A stretch of DNA of 64,000 bases from CAVQND01 sp049518415 (lineage in GTDB: Bacteria; Verrucomicrobiota; Verrucomicrobiia; Limisphaerales; UBA8199). The stretch spans positions 42,002 through 106,001 of the forward strand of contig JBEKRX010000007.1 of the NCBI GenBank assembly GCA_049518415.1, given 5' to 3'. Of the stretch, positions 59,755-64,000 are shown one piece after another; position 1 is the first letter of the stretch; each line of letters opens with the position of its first letter. The position numbers were made by a program, and so were the translations under genes. The notes below the pieces were generated by a model that had not been told where the DNA came from, ran no database searches, and was given only the letters and a program-made list of their open reading frames with translations.

Positions 59755-62585
59755 AGAAGTTATTCCTGCTGGACGGGATGGCTTTGGTTTATCGGGCGCA
59801 CTTTGCCCTAATCAGCCGGCCGATCTTCACCTCGAAAGGGGTCAACACTTCCGCCCTCTTCGGGTTCACCCAGACCCTGCTCGACATCCTTAAGCACCAA
59901 CAACCGACGCACCTTGCCGTCGCGTTCGACACGGCAGCGCCGACCCAGCGGCACGTCGCCTTCCCCCAGTACAAGGCGACCCGGCAGGCCATGCCTGAGG
60001 AGCTCAGCCAGGCGCTGCCGCACGTGGGCCGGATGCTCCAGGCCTTCCGCATCCCCGCGCTCGCCTGCGCGGGCTTCGAGGCCGACGACCTCATCGGCAC
60101 CCTGGTCCGGCGCGCGGCAAAGGCAGGCTTTACCTCTTACATGGTCACCCTGGACAAAGACTTCGACCAGCTCGTCGATGCCAACACTTTCCTCTACAAA
60201 CCGCCGCGCCTGGGGGACGCCGTCCAGGTCCTGGGCGTGCCGGAGATTCAGCAGCGCTGGGGCGTGCAACGCCCGGAGCAGGTCGTGGACGTGCTCGCCC
60301 TGATGGGCGACGCGTCGGACAACATCCCAGGCGTGCCGGGCATCGGCCCGAAGACGGCCCGCAAACTCATCGCCCAGTTCGGCGGCCTCGAGACCCTGCT
60401 GGCCCATGCCGGCGAATTGACCGGCCGGGTCAAAGATAGCCTCGAAAACAACCGCCAGCAGGCCCTCCTCTCCAAACAGTTGGCTACCATCGTCTGCGAT
60501 GCCCCTTGCCCGGTGGATTTGGAGTCGTTGCGGGTGCAGCCGCCCGACGCGGAGAAGCTCAAAGGGTTGCTGGTGGAATTCGAGTTCAACTCGATTGGCC
60601 GCCGCCTGTTTGGCGAGGATTTCAAGGCGGGGCACGGTTTCCCGCCCGGCCCGCGAGCCGCCTCGGCGCCGGCGCCCAGCCGCCTGGCAAAACCGCCCGC
60701 CGAGGACCTGGTCCTCGTGGCCGAGGGCCAGGCGCCTGCCGCTGAGCCGAAACCGCCCGTGGCCGCCAACCTCAAGACCATCGCCGACGTGCCGCATGAA
60801 TACCACCTGGCGGCCTCGCCCGCCCAACGCGCAGAGTTGGTCCGCGCCCTCCAGAGCAGGGATTCTTTCTGCCTGGACACCGAGACGACCAGCCTCGATC
60901 CCAAGGAGGCGCGCCTGGTCGGGCTCGCCTTCTCGTTCACCCCGCACACCGGTTACTACGTGCCCGTCCCGCAAGACGCCGCCGAGGCCCGGCGCATCCT
61001 CGACCAGTTCCGGCCGGTGCTCGAGTGCGACCGCCTCGAAAAAGTCGGCCACAACCTCAAGTTCGACCTGGCCGTGCTCAAGTGGCACGGCGTGGCCGTG
61101 CGCGGCAAGCTCTTCGATACCATGGTCGCCCACAGCCTCATCGAGCCGGACCAGCGGCATGGGATGGATTACCTCTCGGAGGTCTATCTCGGTTACACGC
61201 CCGTGCCGATTACCAAATTGATTGGGGAGAAAAAGACCGAACAACTCAACATGGCGGCTGTGCCGGTGGAAAAGGCGGCGGAATACTCCGCCGAGGACGC
61301 CGACGTGACCCTGCAACTGCGGGCCGCCCTCGAGCCGTTGCTGAGGGAAAAAGGCCAGGAGCGCGTCTTCTACCAAATCGAGGCGCCCCTCATCCCGGTG
61401 CTCGTGGACATGGAATACGAGGGGATTAAGGTCGACGCGGCGGCGCTGGCCGATTTCGCCACGCAACTGGCCAAGGAGATCGATGAGCAGGAACGCACCA
61501 TCTGCCGCCTGGCCGGGACCACCTTCAACCTGAACTCCCCCAGGCAATTGGGCCAGGTCCTTTTCGACCTCCTGAAGATCGCCCCGCCGCCCAGGAAAAC
61601 CAAGACCGGCCAATACGCCACCGACGAGCAAACCCTCGCCCTGCTGGCCCCCGACCATGAAATCGTCCGGCGGCTGCTCGAGCATCGCGCCGCCGCTAAG
61701 CTCAAATCCACCTACGCCGACGCCCTGCCCGCCGCCATCTGGCCCGCGACCCACCGCGTCCACACCACCTTCTACCAGGTGGTAACCACCACCGGCCGGC
61801 TCAATTCCCAAAACCCCAACCTCCAGAACATCCCCATCCGCACCGAGCGCGGCCAGGAAATCCGCAAGGCCTTCGTGCCGCGCAACGACGATTTCCGGCT
61901 GCTCTCGGCGGACTACTCCCAGATCGAACTGCGCATCATCGCCGCCCTGAGCCGCGAACCGGGCCTGCTGGAAGCCTTCAGCACCGGCGCGGACGTCCAC
62001 ACCGCCACCGCCGCCAGGGTCTATGGCCTCTCGCCGGAACTGGTCACCCCGGAAATGCGGCGCAAGGCCAAGATGGTTAACTACGCCATCGCCTACGGCA
62101 TCTCCGCTTTCGGCCTGGCCCAGCGCCTCCGCATCCCCCGCGCCGAAGCCGCCGAAATCATCAACCACTACTTCAAGCAATTCCCCGGCATCCGCCGCTT
62201 CATGGACCGCACCATCGCCCTCGCCCGCAAGCACGGCTACGTCGAGACCGTCACCGGCCGCCGCCGCTACATCCGCGACATCAACTCCTTGAACAACACC
62301 GTCCGCGCCGCCGCCGAACGCAACGCCCTCAACGCTCCCATCCAGGGCACCGCCGCCGACATGATCAAAATCGCCATGATCAACATCCACCGCGAACTGG
62401 ACCGCCGGCAGCTCCAGACCCGCATGTTGCTCCAGGTCCATGACGAACTCCTGTTCGACCTCTATGCGCCCGAGGAAAAGGAGACCCGCGCCCTGGTCGA
62501 AGACAAGATGCAGACCGCCATCGCCCTGGATGTCCCCATCGCCGTCGAAATCGGCGTGGGCGAAAACTGGCTCCAGGCGCATTAG
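59748..62585 (+). CDS. polA: DNA polymerase I
   Basis: A 945-residue replicative-repair polymerase. The N-terminal 5'-3' nuclease domain has FLLDGMALVYRAHFAL, ACAGFEADDLIGTLVRRA and GDASDNIPGVPGIGPKTARK. The 3'-5' exonuclease domain looks active: CLDTETTSLD (Asp/Glu), VGHNLKFDLAVL (Asp) and YSAEDADVTLQL (Tyr/Asp). Polymerase motifs are LSADYSQIELRIIA (A), RRKAKMVNYAIAYGISAFGL (B) and LLQVHDELLFDLY (C). A Pro/Ala-rich linker lies near residues 300-335. The GTG at 59748 is used; GTG 59751 is equally possible. It overlaps the preceding gene's stop, suggesting coupling. Confidence 0.96.
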   Translation: MVKKLFLLDGMALVYRAHFALISRPIFTSKGVNTSALFGFTQTLLDILKHQQPTHLAVAFDTAAPTQRHVAFPQYKATRQAMPEELSQALPHVGRMLQAFRIPALACAGFEADDLIGTLVRRAAKAGFTSYMVTLDKDFDQLVDANTFLYKPPRLGDAVQVLGVPEIQQRWGVQRPEQVVDVLALMGDASDNIPGVPGIGPKTARKLIAQFGGLETLLAHAGELTGRVKDSLENNRQQALLSKQLATIVCDAPCPVDLESLRVQPPDAEKLKGLLVEFEFNSIGRRLFGEDFKAGHGFPPGPRAASAPAPSRLAKPPAEDLVLVAEGQAPAAEPKPPVAANLKTIADVPHEYHLAASPAQRAELVRALQSRDSFCLDTETTSLDPKEARLVGLAFSFTPHTGYYVPVPQDAAEARRILDQFRPVLECDRLEKVGHNLKFDLAVLKWHGVAVRGKLFDTMVAHSLIEPDQRHGMDYLSEVYLGYTPVPITKLIGEKKTEQLNMAAVPVEKAAEYSAEDADVTLQLRAALEPLLREKGQERVFYQIEAPLIPVLVDMEYEGIKVDAAALADFATQLAKEIDEQERTICRLAGTTFNLNSPRQLGQVLFDLLKIAPPPRKTKTGQYATDEQTLALLAPDHEIVRRLLEHRAAAKLKSTYADALPAAIWPATHRVHTTFYQVVTTTGRLNSQNPNLQNIPIRTERGQEIRKAFVPRNDDFRLLSADYSQIELRIIAALSREPGLLEAFSTGADVHTATAARVYGLSPELVTPEMRRKAKMVNYAIAYGISAFGLAQRLRIPRAEAAEIINHYFKQFPGIRRFMDRTIALARKHGYVETVTGRRRYIRDINSLNNTVRAAAERNALNAPIQGTAADMIKIAMINIHRELDRRQLQTRMLLQVHDELLFDLYAPEEKETRALVEDKMQTAIALDVPIAVEIGVGENWLQAH

Positions 62586-62612
62586 GGTCAGTCGCGGAAA
62601 TCGGAATGCATT

Positions 62613-62745
62613 GACAGGATTAACAGGATGGACAGGATGGAGAAAGTGAAGACCACGCGGGATGTTGACCGGGGCAGTATGATTGAATGCTCGTGAGACC
62701 TAAACTTGTACAATTTGAAATCCTGTAAATTCTGTTCATCCTGTC
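62613..62745. repeat. Inverted pair of ACAGGATG-type iterated arms
   Basis: The left arm (62613-62640) iterates ACAGGAT: GACAGGATTAACAGGATGG and on. The right arm (62720-62745) reads ATCCTGTAAATTCTG then TTCATCCTGTC and is its reverse complement at about 22 of 26 positions, 79 bases away. The rest of the 294-bp polA-prepilin gap holds nothing else I recognise. It could act as a terminator for polA or be a repeat relic. Confidence 0.7.
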
Positions 62746-62879
62746 ATTCAAATTATGCGGACTACTTATTTCCACTTAGCGGCCCGCTGCCTCGATGACC
62801 GTAAGCGGTAATCAGGGTGCGGGTGATTGACAGGGCGCAGCCGTTGCGCTATCCGGTGTCACAACGCTATGCGGCTGTT

Positions 62880-63707
62880 ATGAAGACGAGCGCGTCAGCG
62901 AGCGAGCGGGCGGGCGAAACGCGCCCTTGCTGTGCTCGACGGGCCTTCACTTTGATCGAACTGCTGGTGGTTATTGCCATCATTGCCATTCTGGCCGCCC
63001 TGCTCTTGCCGGCCCTGAGCAAAGCAAAGGACAAGGGCAAATCGGCCCAATGCGTGAGCAATATCAGGCAGATGATCTTCGCCGGGAAGATCTACGGCGC
63101 GGACAACTCCTGGAAATTCCCCTGGACCTTCACCTTGGAGGGCAACCAGTTGAACCGAACTAATTGGTATGTGTACCTCCTGCCCTACCAGCAAAACCGC
63201 CAGGTGCTGCTCTGTCCGGTCCGGCCCCGGAAGGTGAACATCAGCACGACCGGCAGTCCTTTCCCCTACACCACCGAGGGTGAGGTGGAATATGCCTCGG
63301 ACGGAACGTATGGCAATTACGCGGCCAACTTCCGCCTGGGCGGTTGCTGGTGGCCGGGCATTTGGGAAGTGCGCGGGCTGCGCGAGGACGCCGCGCGCAA
63401 TCCGGCGCGGACGATCCACATTGTGGACGGCGGCACGGCCGCCAGGAACACCACGGACCCGCTCCAGTGCGTGACGCCGCAGTCGCCGCAAAAACCAGGG
63501 TGCTGGATTGTCCACGATGTCGCCAATGACAGCCCCTGCGTGGGGTGCGTGTCCGCGCTGAATGACCCGAACTGGGGCGGGCCGCTCCCCCGTCACAGCC
63601 AGCGCAGCAATAACGGTTTCGTGGACGGCCACGTGGAAGCCATGAAGGCCTCAAGATGGTACTGGGCCGGCACCACGTGGTTAGTGCCGGAGATTGGCGG
63701 CCAATAG
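62880..63707 (+). CDS. Type II secretion/prepilin-type N-terminal domain protein
   Basis: A 275-residue pseudopilin-like protein of the kind present in many copies in PVC bacteria. The prepilin signal CCARRAFTLIELLVVIAI, with cleavage expected before the Phe and the conserved Glu at +5, continues as IIAILAALLLPALSKAKDKG. The C-terminal globular part ends in NNGFVDGHVEAMKA, the H-x-DG-type motif of the DUF1559-like family. Even number of cysteines in the globular part suggests disulphides. The start at 62880 is chosen over 62817 because it immediately precedes the signal. Such proteins are probably displayed or assembled by a type II/IV machinery; individual roles are unknown. Confidence 0.9.
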   Translation: MKTSASASERAGETRPCCARRAFTLIELLVVIAIIAILAALLLPALSKAKDKGKSAQCVSNIRQMIFAGKIYGADNSWKFPWTFTLEGNQLNRTNWYVYLLPYQQNRQVLLCPVRPRKVNISTTGSPFPYTTEGEVEYASDGTYGNYAANFRLGGCWWPGIWEVRGLREDAARNPARTIHIVDGGTAARNTTDPLQCVTPQSPQKPGCWIVHDVANDSPCVGCVSALNDPNWGGPLPRHSQRSNNGFVDGHVEAMKASRWYWAGTTWLVPEIGGQ

Positions 63708-63814
63708 CCGCCACGCGGGCGCGTGGGGCCCGTCTGCCGTGTTCGGTCCTCCGGTTGGGCGCAAGACGGAATTCTCCGGGGGCGGGATGGAACCGGCGCT
63801 GCTGGCGGGTTCCT

Positions 63815-63941
63815 GACGCCGAAGGCGTCGTTCATACCAGCCCGGGCAACGCCCTGGGTCAAACCGCCCCAAACCATGCAGAGCGCTGAAGGCGCGATTC
63901 ATCTTGCTTATGAGGCAGGCCGTTGGCCTGCAACAGACTAA
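63815..63941 (+). repeat. Array of four mini-hairpins
   Basis: Four short stems with tiny loops in 127 bases: GACGCC-GAA-GGCGTC (63815-63829), GGGC-AAC-GCCC with flanking pairs (63842-63858), GCGCT-GAA-GGCGC (63893-63905) and GCAGGCC-GTT-GGCCTGC (63925-63941). A fifth, GGCCCGCC / GGCGGGCC, follows at about 63969-63997. No coding sequence is convincing between the prepilin gene and the window end. It looks like a structured RNA or a repeat family member. Confidence 0.6.
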
Positions 63942-64000
63942 AGAATGTGCGGTGGACCCAGGGCGGCGGCCCGCCTGCGCTGCGCTCCGGCGGGCCTTGC

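Overview
The window is a GC-rich bacterial chromosome segment, most likely from the Verrucomicrobiota (Limisphaerales/Pedosphaera-like) or a close PVC-superphylum relative. The clues are a prepilin-domain protein with the H-x-DG C-terminal motif (62880-63707), a very large dehydrogenase-type protein with a PVC-type C-terminal haem domain (53670-56810), Tat-exported Gfo/Idh/MocA proteins, GH29 fucosidase plus L-rhamnose genes, few strong Shine-Dalgarno sequences, and intergenic spaces packed with short-period imperfect repeats. The lineage is inferred from gene content; there is no rRNA in the window. I saw no tRNA, rRNA or CRISPR array.

Layout. 1-6.9 kb: an LD-carboxypeptidase (cut by the window edge), a small EF-hand lipoprotein, a secreted alpha-L-fucosidase, then the rhamnose genes rhaA-rhaT-rhaB. 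6.9-18.3 kb: a ~200-bp MITE-like repeat, rpoN, a decayed four-helix-bundle gene, a Tat-exported oxidoreductase, a TMTC-like membrane TPR protein, a second MITE copy, comB, an OGG-type glycosylase, an M28 peptidase and a LOG-family protein. 18.5-28.4 kb: a rifampin-phosphotransferase-like protein, truA, trmL, a Gfo/Idh/MocA oxidoreductase, vapBC with a palindromic promoter, a TIM-barrel isomerase, deoC and a DegP-like protease. 28.6-36.1 kb (minus strand): pgm-glgP-ackA with a truncated phosphoketolase, a truncated multihaem cytochrome and an MFS transporter. This reads as glycogen breakdown linked to acetyl-phosphate/acetate metabolism, damaged at its end. 36.5-39.4 kb: rpsO-pnp with structured leaders.

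39.5-45.3 kb is the most unusual part. An AAA/DUF4143 ATPase gene is split in two by a 4,579-bp insertion (40497-45075) that has imperfect 29-bp terminal inverted repeats and an 8-bp target duplication with one mismatch. Removing the insertion joins the two ATPase halves in frame. Inside are an IS256-family transposase and a diversity-generating retroelement (DGR): a secreted FGE/SUMF1-fold target with a C-terminal variable repeat, an HRDC-domain accessory gene, a DGR-type reverse transcriptase, and an adenine-rich template repeat embedded in the 3' end of the RT reading frame. A retroelement that diversifies a surface-type protein thus appears to be cargo of a cut-and-paste transposon. The HRDC and RT genes each carry an apparent one-base frameshift.

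45.4-64 kb: a Ski2-like helicase, a polyprenyl synthase, an ECF sigma factor with a possible membrane partner, a CvpA-like protein, a DegT aminotransferase, the haem-domain dehydrogenase, an AT-richer three-gene cassette of unknown function with its own palindromic promoter and flanking inverted repeats, a Tat-exported TIM-barrel-like protein, polA, the prepilin-domain protein and a terminal array of mini-hairpins. Throughout, dispersed repeats sit at gene 3' ends and several supply the stop codon.
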